64,000 bases of DNA, from the NCBI GenBank assembly GCA_964622545.1, contig CAZUQM010000001.1, forward strand, positions 1-64,000. Direction: 5' to 3'. The number at the start of each line of letters is the position of its first letter. Positions within the stretch are counted from its first letter, which is position 1. Origin of the DNA: JAFGLZ01 sp964622545 (GTDB taxonomy: Bacteria > Planctomycetota > Phycisphaerae > UBA1845 > JAFGLZ01). Below the pieces are notes generated by a model. It made no database searches. It had not been told where the DNA came from and worked only from the letters and a program-made list of their open reading frames with translations. Of this stretch, positions 1 through 8,801 are shown piece by piece. A program made the translations under genes and the position numbers.

Positions 1-1568
1 GCGACGTTCGTGTCGCGGTCGACGTAGTCCCACCGCGTGTAGACGATCATGCCGTCGTTGCCCACGCTCGGGTGCCATTCCTGCGTCTCGTGGAAGCTCA
101 GGCAGACGATGTCGCTGCCGTCGGGCTCCATCGAGTGCAGCGTGTACGTCGGCGAGTGATAGGGCGGCGATGAGCCCCCGCACCGCAGGTAGCCGCCCCG
201 CCGGCCGCTGATGAAACAGATCCGCCCGCCCGGTAGCTCGCACGGGTCGAAGTCGTTGGCGGGCCCATCGGTGAGCTGGACCAGCCCCGACCCGTCGGCG
301 CGGCAGCGGAAGATGTGAAAGCTCGCCTGCGGCGACCACTCAATGCCCTTAGCCCCGCACTCGGTATACGCGAAGGTGATCGTCCGCCCGTCGAACGAGA
401 CCTCCGGGCTGAGCCAGGCACCGGGATCGAGCCGCTTGCCCCTCAGCCGCCCGCGCTCGACGACCGAATCGGCCAGCAGGTTCTCCAGCCGCGGCCGGCC
501 GCCGAACGGATCGTGCAACACGAACAGCCCCCCGCCCGGCTTGGCCCCGAAACCGTAGTACTGGTGCACCATGTGGTACAGCCCGCCTGGCTGGCGGCGC
601 TTGATGAAGATCAGACGATCGATGTCCAGCAGCGGGTTGATCAGGGCGATCCTGCGAAGGATGCGGCGCGCGTCCAGGTACAGCTCGCGGCGCTCGGCCC
701 GGGTCGGCGACGCATCCTTCGAGGCCTTCTGCACGCGCCGGGCCACCGCCCCTAGCTCGGTCAACTGCGGCGCGAGGCGCTCGGCGTCCACGTCCGCCTG
801 CAAGCGCTCGGCCAGCTTGCGTCCCCGCGCGATTACCGCGCGCGTGTGTGCGAGCTGGAACGGCTCACCGGCCGGGGGCTTCGGCGTCGTCTTGGGACGC
901 TTGACGCCCTTCGTCCCAGGGTACGAATACGGCCCGACGCTCTTCTGATCCGCGGGCCGGCCCAGTGCGATGTTCTTGGCCGGGTCGCCGGCGGCGTAGA
1001 CCTCGACCTCGTCGAGCGCGAACGAGCACGTCCCGGGCACGAGCAGACGCACGACCCGCCCCGTCACACCCTTGCCCTTCAGATCGATCGTCAGCGGCTT
1101 GCCCTGACCGACGCCGCCGAAGACCGAGCCGTCGTGCCGGTAGACCTCGGCGAAGCGATCCGGCTCGCCGTCGGGAGCAACAAGAATCCGCAGGTTCCGC
1201 GTCCGTCTGGCCGTGTCGCCGTCCACGCGGTTGTAGACGACGACGCGATCGAGGGTATGGTCCTTACCGAGGTCGACCTGCCACCACGGGTCGGTTTCCT
1301 TGCTGGCCGTGTGGAAGCCGCACTTGCCGGTCTTGACGCCGTCGCATCCGCCGGCCGCGTCTTGCCAGGTCGTCACGCCCCGCTCGTTGGCCTTGCCCGT
1401 GGTCGCCGTCCGCCGCGCGGCGAAGGCCCGATCCTGATCGACCCAGTCGGCCTCGATCAGCCGCTGCATCTCGGCGCCGACGTTAACGACCGGCCCACCG
1501 AGCGCGGCGGCGGCTGAAGCTAGAACGACGAGCGTGAGGTGTAGGCACTGTCTTGGGGTCCATGTCAT
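1..1568 (-). CDS. HzsA-related secreted propeller protein with discoidin-like domain (3' end outside window)
   Basis: Read on the minus strand this frame is open from an ATG at 1568 to the window edge (522 residues visible), so the C-terminus is missing. An AGGGA ribosome binding site lies 8 bases before the ATG. Residues 1-24 form a signal peptide; about 30-195 look like an F5/8 type C (discoidin-like) sugar-binding domain (WWQVDLGKDHTLDRVVVYNR); then a helical linker and a TolB/PD40-like propeller (FHIFRCRADGSGLVQLTDG, and EWHPSVGNDGMIVYTRWDYV near the edge). This arrangement matches planctomycete proteins called HzsA-related after the hydrazine synthase alpha subunit middle domain. No haem motif CxxCH is seen in the visible part, and the name does not imply anammox. 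A role in binding or degrading exported polysaccharide is inference. Confidence 0.75.
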   Translation of the reverse strand, partial: MTWTPRQCLHLTLVVLASAAAALGGPVVNVGAEMQRLIEADWVDQDRAFAARRTATTGKANERGVTTWQDAAGGCDGVKTGKCGFHTASKETDPWWQVDLGKDHTLDRVVVYNRVDGDTARRTRNLRILVAPDGEPDRFAEVYRHDGSVFGGVGQGKPLTIDLKGKGVTGRVVRLLVPGTCSFALDEVEVYAAGDPAKNIALGRPADQKSVGPYSYPGTKGVKRPKTTPKPPAGEPFQLAHTRAVIARGRKLAERLQADVDAERLAPQLTELGAVARRVQKASKDASPTRAERRELYLDARRILRRIALINPLLDIDRLIFIKRRQPGGLYHMVHQYYGFGAKPGGGLFVLHDPFGGRPRLENLLADSVVERGRLRGKRLDPGAWLSPEVSFDGRTITFAYTECGAKGIEWSPQASFHIFRCRADGSGLVQLTDGPANDFDPCELPGGRICFISGRRGGYLRCGGSSPPYHSPTYTLHSMEPDGSDIVCLSFHETQEWHPSVGNDGMIVYTRWDYVDRDTNV

Positions 1569-1757
1569 GGGTGCTTCCCTAGGAATCGGCGGCCCGGCCT
1601 CAAGGACCGGCGTTCGCCTATCGCCGTTGATCGCTCGCGGTAGCACGAACACCGTTCGGCTCAGTGCACCACGCAAGAGGCCTGAAGGGCCGAGAGACAC
1701 TGGCCAGGGATGGCGTTCGCCGCCCAGGCCAACGCAACCCCTGGAATCCTCTGCACG

Positions 1758-3287
1758 TCATCGCAACCTGCGAATCATCTCCTCCGCCTTCTTCTCGTAG
1801 ATCGCCTGCCAGGCCGGGGCCAGCAGGCACTCGGTCACCTCGTACCCGCCCTTGCCGTACTCCGAGGCGGGCGGGCCGTAATGGATGTACCCGTTCGTGA
1901 ACGCGGCCATGAACGTGTGCTCGTACGGCGAGGCCTCCTTGACGTTCAGCCCGACCTCCACCAGCACCTCGGCCGGCGAGGTGACCAGCACGAAGTCGCC
2001 GATTCGCATGGCCTGGATCTCCGTCGCGATCGTCGGCTCACCCGCGGCCTTCGTCTCGGCCTGGTGCTTGCGCAGTGTGGCCACCTGGTCTTGGATCCGA
2101 GCCAGCTTCTCCATGGTACGGATGTTCCGCAGGTACTTGGCCACATGCGCTTTGTTCTGGGCGTCGATGCCCGACAGCTCGTCCGAACCCGTCTTCTCGG
2201 CCTGCAAGTACCGATACGAATAGTATAGCGGCGCGTCGGGGTGCAGCTCGTGCTTGAGGTACAGCGGCAGGAACGTCTTGAAGTTCAGGCTCGTCCCCCG
2301 CAACGAGGCCAAGAGCTTGTCCTGCTCGGCCTGAAGCGCCGCAATGCTTTCTTCGAAGTCGTCCTTGCGCGGCAGCGCCAACGGCTCGGACACGACACGG
2401 AGCTCCGCGTCCTTCGTCCGGATCTCCCGCCAGGCCTTCAGCGTGCTCAGGCCCAGCATGATGCCCTGCGGCTCAGCGTCGCGGGGCCGGCCGGTGTCCT
2501 TGTAGAGGACCTGCGTGATGTCGCCGCCCGCGCCCTGGAGGAACAGCGCCACGGCACCGTGGCCGAGTTGGTCCTCGATTACCCTTGACGCGAACCCGGG
2601 GTAGTCGGCCGTGACGCCCCCGCGCGGGACGCCGAGGTACGGATGGCACGCGTAGTTGTAGACGACCGCCAGCGGTCGGCCGTCGGTGCGGTCGATGCGG
2701 AGGATGCCGATCTCGGGGTCGATCGGCCCGACCCCGGCCACCTCGTCGTCGGGCGGGCAGGGGTTCGTGTGGCGGATCGTCCAGCGCTTGCCGCTTTTCA
2801 GGCGGAGTGTGCGATTCATGCCAATCCGGTCTTCGTGGCCGACGCCCGCCCCGACCTTGACCGACGTCATGGTCCCCAAGGCCCGGCTGACGGCGTCGAA
2901 CGTGCGAGCCACCTGCTCGGCCGGCTCGCAGAGCAGCCGCCCCGGCGGATGGGTATGGGACGCGTTGACCAGGACGTTGTCACCAGGGATGCCGAGTTCC
3001 TTCTCGATCCGCCCCCGCAGCGCGGGCAGGAAGTCGTCGCGGACCTCGCCGATGCCGCCGATGGCCGTGACGTCCATGGCGATGAGGGCCAGCTTCGTCC
3101 GGCCGTCGTCCATGACCAGGGCCTTGGCCAGGAGCGGATCGTTGACCCGCACGCCCTCGGCGTCGGTGGTGATGTCGCTCTTGGCGACGCCCGCGCGGAG
3201 GCCGCCGGCGACCACGTCGCCGCTGGCCGCGGCAGAGGCCAGGCAGAGCACACAGGCCGACAGGATGAACGCGTTGATACAGGTCAT
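1758..3287 (-). CDS. Secreted neutral/alkaline ceramidase-like hydrolase
   Basis: 509 residues. The start at 3287 is chosen because GGAGGG sits 7 bases upstream and it leaves a clean signal peptide (MTCINAFILSACVLCLASA); an upstream in-frame ATG at 3347 has no such site. The family resemblance is to neutral/alkaline non-lysosomal ceramidase (PF04734), zinc enzymes that split the amide of ceramides, although planctomycete members are mostly uncharacterised. Supporting motifs are AGVAKSDIT near the mature N-terminus, the zinc/active-site stretch NASHTHPPG, YACHPYLG, and FLQGAGGDIT. The C-terminal part (VLVTSPAEVLVEVG, TNGYIHYGPP) is typical. It is transcribed on the same strand as the propeller protein downstream, about 190 bases away. 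The substrate cannot be told from sequence. Confidence 0.8.
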   Translation of the reverse strand: MTCINAFILSACVLCLASAAASGDVVAGGLRAGVAKSDITTDAEGVRVNDPLLAKALVMDDGRTKLALIAMDVTAIGGIGEVRDDFLPALRGRIEKELGIPGDNVLVNASHTHPPGRLLCEPAEQVARTFDAVSRALGTMTSVKVGAGVGHEDRIGMNRTLRLKSGKRWTIRHTNPCPPDDEVAGVGPIDPEIGILRIDRTDGRPLAVVYNYACHPYLGVPRGGVTADYPGFASRVIEDQLGHGAVALFLQGAGGDITQVLYKDTGRPRDAEPQGIMLGLSTLKAWREIRTKDAELRVVSEPLALPRKDDFEESIAALQAEQDKLLASLRGTSLNFKTFLPLYLKHELHPDAPLYYSYRYLQAEKTGSDELSGIDAQNKAHVAKYLRNIRTMEKLARIQDQVATLRKHQAETKAAGEPTIATEIQAMRIGDFVLVTSPAEVLVEVGLNVKEASPYEHTFMAAFTNGYIHYGPPASEYGKGGYEVTECLLAPAWQAIYEKKAEEMIRRLR

Positions 3288-3605
3288 GAGAAGCCCTCCG
3301 GCTTGGTGGTGCACAGGGAGCCTTATGAGGCGACCTATGTCTCTCATGCACTAGACGGATAGGGTACGTCAAGGCGCAGTCGGGTCGTCGTTGTGTCCGT
3401 GCCGCCGTTCGGGCGAAACGACGCGACTCTCGAGCGCCACCCATGTCAGGGCCCGCCCGTCCGCCCTTGTCCGCCGATGTAGGAAGCTGTCGCTACCGGT
3501 AGCACGCCCTTGGCCCGCCCCGCCCGATGCCATACGGTCGGGTTTCGAGGGGCCGGAAGGAGAGCCCTGTTCTTCAATTCTGTCTTCCATTTCAGGAGGC
3601 TGCAA
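3288..3605. other. Divergent intergenic region
   Basis: 318 bases between two genes that point away from each other, so it should hold both promoters. A TTGACG hexamer on the minus strand at 3372-3367 is a possible -35, but I found no convincing -10 at the right distance. No other structure seen. Confidence 0.4.
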
Positions 3606-4490
3606 ATGGGTCGTATGACGATGTGTGGATTGGTGGTGGCGTTCTGTGTGTCGGCTGCGAATGCGTTGGATCTGGCGTACGAGTTCCCCCCGGGGACGAA
3701 GCTCGTCCGCAAGGTCAAGGAGTCGGGTGAGTTTCTCGTGATGGGGAACGTCCCCGACGTCGAGAGACTGCTCGGCAAGATCTCCGGTGCCCGCGTCGTG
3801 AACTACGAAGTGGGATCGATCGAGGGCGACTCCCAGGAGGTGAAGATCACGGGCAACCGGACGATCGATATCGAGACCGATAGTATCTGGATCGACCCGG
3901 TGGCGGGCGACTTGGGCCCGATGGTTCTGAAGGTCACGGAGAACGGCGACATCATCGAGGCCAAGACGCCCAAGTGCCAGATCACGCCCGATACGATGAT
4001 GCAGTTCGGGTGGTGGCATCACATCACCAGCCAGCTCGACCTCGTCGAGGGCCTGCCCGGCGGCTACGCCAGCAAGAAGGATTCGTGGAAGAACGAGGCC
4101 ACCATCAGCAGCCCGGCCGGCGGCACGCTGAAGGTCAAGACCGAGTCGCACATCGTCGGCACGTCGTACGAGAACGGCGAGTGCGTGTGGATCAACACCA
4201 AGGGCGTCCTGCCCCTGAACCTCACGTTCAAGTCGCCGGGCGGCACGTACACCGTCAAAGGGCAGGTCAACCTGTTCGCCGTGGCGTGCTTCAACCTCGA
4301 CAAGGGCTTCGCCACGGACAAGAAGACCTACCACATGGCGACGCTCACGGTGAGTTCGAAGAGTGAGACCGGTCAGGACTTCGAGATCAAGCTCGTCGGC
4401 GCGTTCCAGTCGGAGGCATCGCTGAAGAAGGACGACGGCCAGGCCCAGGCGGCCCCCGTCGCTCGGGAGCACGTGGCGGTGTCGAGGTAG
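3606..4490 (+). CDS. Secreted protein of unknown function
   Basis: 294 residues. Start chosen at 3606, 6 bases after a perfect AGGAGG (3594-3599). Residues 1-21 form a signal peptide ending near AANA-LDLAYEF. The mature protein is beta-rich with no catalytic motif I recognise; the opening LAYEFPPGTKLVRKV followed by repeated strands recalls DUF6263-type planctomycete exported proteins, but that link is weak. A polar alanine/glutamine-rich tail closes it. It stands alone, with its own promoter region and a strong terminator 38 bases after the stop, so it is a single-gene transcript. Confidence 0.7.
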   Translation: MGRMTMCGLVVAFCVSAANALDLAYEFPPGTKLVRKVKESGEFLVMGNVPDVERLLGKISGARVVNYEVGSIEGDSQEVKITGNRTIDIETDSIWIDPVAGDLGPMVLKVTENGDIIEAKTPKCQITPDTMMQFGWWHHITSQLDLVEGLPGGYASKKDSWKNEATISSPAGGTLKVKTESHIVGTSYENGECVWINTKGVLPLNLTFKSPGGTYTVKGQVNLFAVACFNLDKGFATDKKTYHMATLTVSSKSETGQDFEIKLVGAFQSEASLKKDDGQAQAAPVAREHVAVSR

Positions 4491-4527
4491 GCTCACGTCC
4501 CCAAGCGAAAGCCGTGACGTGAACCAC

Positions 4528-4566
4528 GGCGGTCGGTGGCCTGAGCGCTGCCGACCGCCTTTCCTT
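4528..4566 (+). terminator. Intrinsic terminator
   Basis: Perfect 9-bp stem GGCGGTCGG (4528-4536) with CCGACCGCC (4551-4559), 14-base loop, followed by TTTCCTT. It closes the gene ending at 4490. Confidence 0.8.
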
Positions 4567-4660
4567 AATGGGACGGCATCGCCCACGCGGTCAGCGGTTC
4601 GGCTCGAGTCGCCACGCAGGCAATGGGCGCGCCCGTCGCGCTTCGCCCTCGCCCAGCCAC

Positions 4661-6004
4661 TTACGGCGGCAACAGGATCTCGCACCCGGTCAGGGGCGGC
4701 GCCGGCCAGGGCGCCTTGCAGTGCGGGCACGTCTCCCGATCCGCAGGCCTCGGACGCGAACACGTCGGACACGGCACCCGCGACGCCACATCGAACAGCG
4801 TCAGGCACACCAGGAACCCCGGCCACGAGAAGAGCAGCGTCAAGCTCAGCCCCAGGCACATCTGAAACACTGAACTCCGCAGCCGCAGATGCCACCACCC
4901 CAGCACCGTCGAGATGAGCGTCAACGCCAGACTGATCGCGAAGTACGTCGGGTCGTACGGCCAGCGGAACCAGGCCTCGAACAGACGATGCACGTTCGGG
5001 AACGCCCACAGGAGGAACTTGTCCAGCGCGATGCCCGCCCAAGGCGACATGACCGTGGCCGCGACGGACAGCACGATCCGCTTGGCCCGCCTGAGCCCGC
5101 CCGACGCCGGCACCCGGACCTTCAGGGGCTCGCCGATCAACTCACCGTCTGTACCGATATGGCAGACCGTCGCACGTTGGAACGCCAGATTGCACAGCAC
5201 CAGCCGATCCTTGAGCCACGCCGCCCGCCAGGCCACGTTGCGGCGAAGCGGTTCGGGCAGTTCGGCCTCCAGCCGGACCCGCCGCGTCCAGTCGATGACG
5301 CGAAGCGTGTTGCCGCACAGCACGACGCCCATGTTGCCGACCACGCCGACCGCGCGGATGGGCGCGTCGGGCGATTCCCAAAACTTGATCACCGTCCGTT
5401 GGTCGAGGTTCACGGCGTAGATGCGTCGGCCGTCCACCCAGATGTCGCCGAGCTTGCCGATGGTGGCGATCTTGCGGGGGTCGTCGAAGCCGGGACCGGT
5501 CCCCCCGGGAGGAATGAAACCCTCACGGCCGAGATAGCCCAGGTGCCGCCCGAACGGATAGACGTAGCCGGTCATCAGTCCTCGGTAGGGCAACAGGTGC
5601 CAGATCGGCTCCTGCTCGCCCGGGGCGGGCAGGTAGCGCCATCCCGTCAGGTCGGCCCGCCGGCCCTTGCGCCACCCCTCGCGCATGACCTCGTTGAAGT
5701 CGAAGAAGCCGCCCAGTCGCAGGCGCGGGGCCTTGTGGTCGGGGAACGTGCCGATCTTGTTGTGTTCCACATCGTACCAGGTGACCATCCGCCGACGGCG
5801 TCGGGTCGAAACGGCGTACTCGCGGATCTCGATCCGAGGCATGCCCTCCTTGTCGAACACGACCCGCCGGTTGATCACCTCCTGCTCGCCGCCGGTCAGG
5901 TTCGTCGAGATCGGAATGGCCATCCACATGACCAGAAACACGCTCGCGCACAGCATCAGCGCCAACAGGATCTCGCCCAAGGATCGGCCTAGACGCCCCA
6001 CCAT
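4661..6004 (-). CDS. Membrane protein with C-terminal zinc ribbon, third gene of ABC operon
   Basis: 447 residues, not recognised as a named family. One N-terminal membrane segment (about 10-32), a long soluble middle with propeller-like repeats (DIWVDGRRIYAVNLDQRTVI, MGVVLCGNTLRVIDW), then three or four membrane segments (about 310-420), and a C-terminal zinc ribbon with CPTCSRP...CPHC spacing. Its ATG lies 3 bases after the stop of the permease gene, so it is co-translated with it. It could be an accessory subunit or regulator of the ABC transporter; the zinc ribbon ending a membrane protein is common among planctomycete housekeeping membrane proteins. Function is unknown. Confidence 0.75.
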   Translation of the reverse strand: MVGRLGRSLGEILLALMLCASVFLVMWMAIPISTNLTGGEQEVINRRVVFDKEGMPRIEIREYAVSTRRRRRMVTWYDVEHNKIGTFPDHKAPRLRLGGFFDFNEVMREGWRKGRRADLTGWRYLPAPGEQEPIWHLLPYRGLMTGYVYPFGRHLGYLGREGFIPPGGTGPGFDDPRKIATIGKLGDIWVDGRRIYAVNLDQRTVIKFWESPDAPIRAVGVVGNMGVVLCGNTLRVIDWTRRVRLEAELPEPLRRNVAWRAAWLKDRLVLCNLAFQRATVCHIGTDGELIGEPLKVRVPASGGLRRAKRIVLSVAATVMSPWAGIALDKFLLWAFPNVHRLFEAWFRWPYDPTYFAISLALTLISTVLGWWHLRLRSSVFQMCLGLSLTLLFSWPGFLVCLTLFDVASRVPCPTCSRPRPADRETCPHCKAPWPAPPLTGCEILLPP

Positions 6005-6007
6005 CCG

Positions 6008-6685
6008 TCAGCCCTCCCACCGGACGAGCAGGTACGTGTTGATGATCCACATGAGCACGACGTAGATCCCGCCGATCAGCCAGGCCCACCCTATCGTCGG
6101 GGCCACCTCGGTCATGAAAAAGCCCAACGGCAGCGGCAGCACCAGCGGCAGCAGACGCCCGCCGTACCACCGCGCCTGGCGCCAAGCCGTCGCGAACGCG
6201 GCCAGATAGAACATATACCCCATCAGCCAGAACACCAGCGGGGCCAGCGCCATCCACCACTCGAACGGGGCGGCCAGCCTGAAGCCGTGCACCCAGGCCA
6301 CCGCGCAGGCCGTGGCGATCACGCCCGGCAGCCAGAACATCACCGTCCCGGCCATGAGCTTGCCGATCGCCAGACGGTGACGCGAGCACGGCCGGCTGAA
6401 GAAGAAGCCCGACGCCCCTCCGACGTCCGGCAGGCAATGCCACAACCCGAACCCGATGCCGAAGATCATCGCCAGCCAGGCCGACTCGGTGAACCGCACG
6501 AGCGGGAAGCGCGTGTCGACGTCAATGACGCCGATCATCCCGAACGGCCTGACCAGCCTGCCCAGCGAGAACTCCGCCGGCCAGGTCGCCAGGTTCAACA
6601 GGTAGTAGGCCGTCAGGATGACCGTGACCACGACCACCCAGAACCAGCCTGCGCGAAGGTCCTTCTTGAGAATGGCAAACATCAT
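6008..6685 (-). CDS. ABC-2 type transporter permease
   Basis: 225 residues with about six hydrophobic segments and no long extracytoplasmic domain, as in ABC-2 permeases that act as a dimer with a separate ATPase. The start ATG at 6685 shares the sequence ATGA with the stop codon of the ATPase gene, which implies translational coupling. FFFSRPCSRHRLAIGKL resembles the cytoplasmic coupling loop of these permeases, where the ATPase docks. Substrate unknown. Confidence 0.85.
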   Translation of the reverse strand: MMFAILKKDLRAGWFWVVVVTVILTAYYLLNLATWPAEFSLGRLVRPFGMIGVIDVDTRFPLVRFTESAWLAMIFGIGFGLWHCLPDVGGASGFFFSRPCSRHRLAIGKLMAGTVMFWLPGVIATACAVAWVHGFRLAAPFEWWMALAPLVFWLMGYMFYLAAFATAWRQARWYGGRLLPLVLPLPLGFFMTEVAPTIGWAWLIGGIYVVLMWIINTYLLVRWEG

Positions 6686-7638
6686 GGCGACGCAGTCCCC
6701 TGCTCGACGAACTGCGTGGGTCCGCCGCTGTTGTAGTCGATGAAGAGATCCTCGAGCGAGCTCCGCAGCGGCTCGACCTCGCGCGCGCCCAGCTCCCGGA
6801 GATGGGCCTCGTGCGCGCCGTCGTAGTTGACGATCGTCAGGATCGCCTTGCGCTTGCCCGCCTGGAGCCAGACCAGTCCCGGGATGTCCAGCAGCGGCGG
6901 CAGCACGTTGTCGAACGTCACCCGCACCCGACGAAGCTTCTCCTTGAATTCCGTCAGCGTGCAGTCGACGCGAAACACCCCCTGGGCCAGGATGCCGATC
7001 CGATCGGCCACCCGCTCGACGTCGCTCAGCACGTGGCTGCTGAACAAGACCGTCCGGCCCTTCTGGTTGATGAGCTGGATCATCGACTCGAGGAAGCGCC
7101 GCCGGATCACCGGGTCCACGCCCAGCGTCGGGTCGTCCATGATGAGCAGGTCCGGCTCGCACGCCAGCGTCAACGCCAGGCTCACCTGCGCCCGCTGGCC
7201 GTTGGAGAGCTGTCGGATCCGCTGCTTCTGCGACAGCCGGAAGTGATCGAGCATCTTGTTGAAGGACTTCCGATTCCACCGGCTGAAGAACGCGCCCTGG
7301 AAGCCGGCCAGATCGCAGATTCGAGCCCCGCGGTAGAGCTCGTGACCCTCGGCCACGTAGCCGATCCGGTCGCGGAGCTTGGGCGGCATGCGGTGGGCGT
7401 CGTGGCCGAGGAGCTTGGCCCATCCTCGCGTCGCGCTCAGCAGACCGAGCATCATCTTGATCGACGTGGTCTTGCCCGAGCCGTTCGGCCCGAGCAGACC
7501 ATAGACGCACCCCGTCGGCACACGAAGCGTGAGCTGGTCGACCGCGCATCGCGGGCCGTAGTACCGCGTCAGCTTGTTGGTCTCGATCGCCAGGGCGATG
7601 GCACGACCTCCTAGCCGTGACCGGCGGTCACGAACCAT
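6682..7638 (-). CDS. ABC transporter ATP-binding protein
   Basis: 318 residues from the ATG at 7638. Walker A GPNGSGKT, a signature-like LSNGQRAQ (the usual LSGGQ glycine is Asn), Walker B LLIMDDPTLGVDP with Asp-Asp in place of the usual Asp-Glu, and switch His in LFSSHVLSDVE. After the ATPase core a 90-residue C-terminal domain follows, as in drug or antibiotic ABC-2 exporters. The true start is unclear: AGGAGG at 7612-7607 lies inside the frame, 7 bases before an ATC codon (7599) where family alignments usually begin, while the ATG at 7638 has no ribosome binding site. The Walker B Asp-Asp raises doubt about normal hydrolysis. Confidence 0.88.
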   Translation of the reverse strand: MVRDRRSRLGGRAIALAIETNKLTRYYGPRCAVDQLTLRVPTGCVYGLLGPNGSGKTTSIKMMLGLLSATRGWAKLLGHDAHRMPPKLRDRIGYVAEGHELYRGARICDLAGFQGAFFSRWNRKSFNKMLDHFRLSQKQRIRQLSNGQRAQVSLALTLACEPDLLIMDDPTLGVDPVIRRRFLESMIQLINQKGRTVLFSSHVLSDVERVADRIGILAQGVFRVDCTLTEFKEKLRRVRVTFDNVLPPLLDIPGLVWLQAGKRKAILTIVNYDGAHEAHLRELGAREVEPLRSSLEDLFIDYNSGGPTQFVEQGTASP

Positions 7639-7779
7639 CTATGGTATCGCACTGATCCGACCGCGTGTAGGTCCGCAGGGCGGCGACGACGGCGGCGAAC
7701 CCGTCGCGCGGCTCGGCAGACCGATTGACGGCCTCGCCCCTTGAAGCCCGCGGCCCGCGGCGGTACAAGCTCGACTACG

Positions 7780-8433
7780 ATGGCTTGGCGCATTCATAAG
7801 TCACAAGGCATGCTTCCACACGGCCTCTCCGGCATCATGCTCGTAGCGGTCCTGGCCCCGGCACTGGTCGGTTGCCAGGCGCCGAGGAACCAGATCCGTC
7901 TGTCGGCCCTGTCGTCGCTCAGTCAGGTGGGCGCATACCCTGAAGCCATCGAATTCGAGCACGGGACCTTCGCCTCGCGCCGCGAGCGTGGCGCGGCGCT
8001 CCTGACGGCGGACCATGCCGGCATGTTGTTCTACTACAAGGGCCCCCGCAACCGCTTCGAGTTGGTGCTTCGAAAGGACGGGCAGTCCGTCTGGTACGCC
8101 CGGATCGGTCAGCGTCCCATGATGCTCGCCGCCGGCCGACGGATCCCCAAACCCGCCGGCGTCGAGGTCCTTCGCGAGGACGGGGACACCCTCGAGGTCG
8201 CCGTCGACGTGGCGCTGGCCTTGCAGGAGTCCAAGGGCTACGGCTCGGCCTTCGAGCACTACCCCAGGCACCTCCGCATCGAGGGGACGTTCACCCTCGC
8301 ACGGTACAAGCCCGAGCCCCCCGGACCGTCACTCGAGACGTCCCGCAACCGCCTGCTGCTCATCATGCCGCCCGACGTCCGCTCCGAGCGCGACGCCCCC
8401 GCGGCGTCCGCGCCGAAACCGACCACCGACTGA
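7780..8433 (+). CDS. Lipoprotein of unknown function
   Basis: About 217 residues. The N-terminus has basic residues, then a hydrophobic core and the lipobox PALVGC near residue 32, so it is exported and lipid-anchored. The mature part (EFEHGTFASRRERGAALLTA, DGQSVWYARIGQRPMMLAAG) is beta-rich and matches no family I know. The start is uncertain: ATG at 7780 gives a good lipoprotein signal, ATG at 7810 would still do so; neither has a clear ribosome binding site. It is divergent from the ABC operon and followed by the small membrane protein gene after 94 bases. Confidence 0.7.
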   Translation: MAWRIHKSQGMLPHGLSGIMLVAVLAPALVGCQAPRNQIRLSALSSLSQVGAYPEAIEFEHGTFASRRERGAALLTADHAGMLFYYKGPRNRFELVLRKDGQSVWYARIGQRPMMLAAGRRIPKPAGVEVLREDGDTLEVAVDVALALQESKGYGSAFEHYPRHLRIEGTFTLARYKPEPPGPSLETSRNRLLLIMPPDVRSERDAPAASAPKPTTD

Positions 8434-8527
8434 CACCGCCCCATCGGAGTCCGCGACGATCTCGATGGAGCCGCGCAACCCTCCTCGCCAAACGCACCCC
8501 TTGCCCACACCGCGACCATGCGGCAAG

Positions 8528-8797
8528 ATGCAGGACATGGAACTGGACATCTTCTACGTCTGGCGGCGTTTGCTGGTGATCGTCTGCACGATCTACACGG
8601 TGCTTCGACTGGGTCAGACCGCCGTCCGCTGGCGGGGCTACCTCTACGCCGGGACGCGGACGGCCGACGTCATGCGGCACTACCTCTTCGTGCAGGTGCT
8701 GCGCCTCAAGGTCCAGCGGTTCGCCTTGGAGCTGGCCCAGATCCTGATCCTGACGGGCCTGCTGCTGGCGGTCATGTGGGCCCATCGCTACGTGTGA
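8528..8797 (+). CDS. Small two-helix membrane protein
   Basis: About 89 residues, with two hydrophobic segments (FYVWRRLLVIVCTIYTVL and LILTGLLLAVMWAH) separated by a basic stretch. An ATG at 8537 is an equally possible start. It ends 4 bases before the next gene, so the two are probably made together. No family recognised. Confidence 0.6.
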   Translation: MQDMELDIFYVWRRLLVIVCTIYTVLRLGQTAVRWRGYLYAGTRTADVMRHYLFVQVLRLKVQRFALELAQILILTGLLLAVMWAHRYV

Positions 8798-8801
8798 GGT
8801 C

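Noticed and set aside
3369..5042. 557-codon frame on the minus strand over two genes
   Set aside because: It crosses the antisense of the secreted protein gene and the terminator, and its composition (Arg/Val/Asp/His) is that of a shadow frame.
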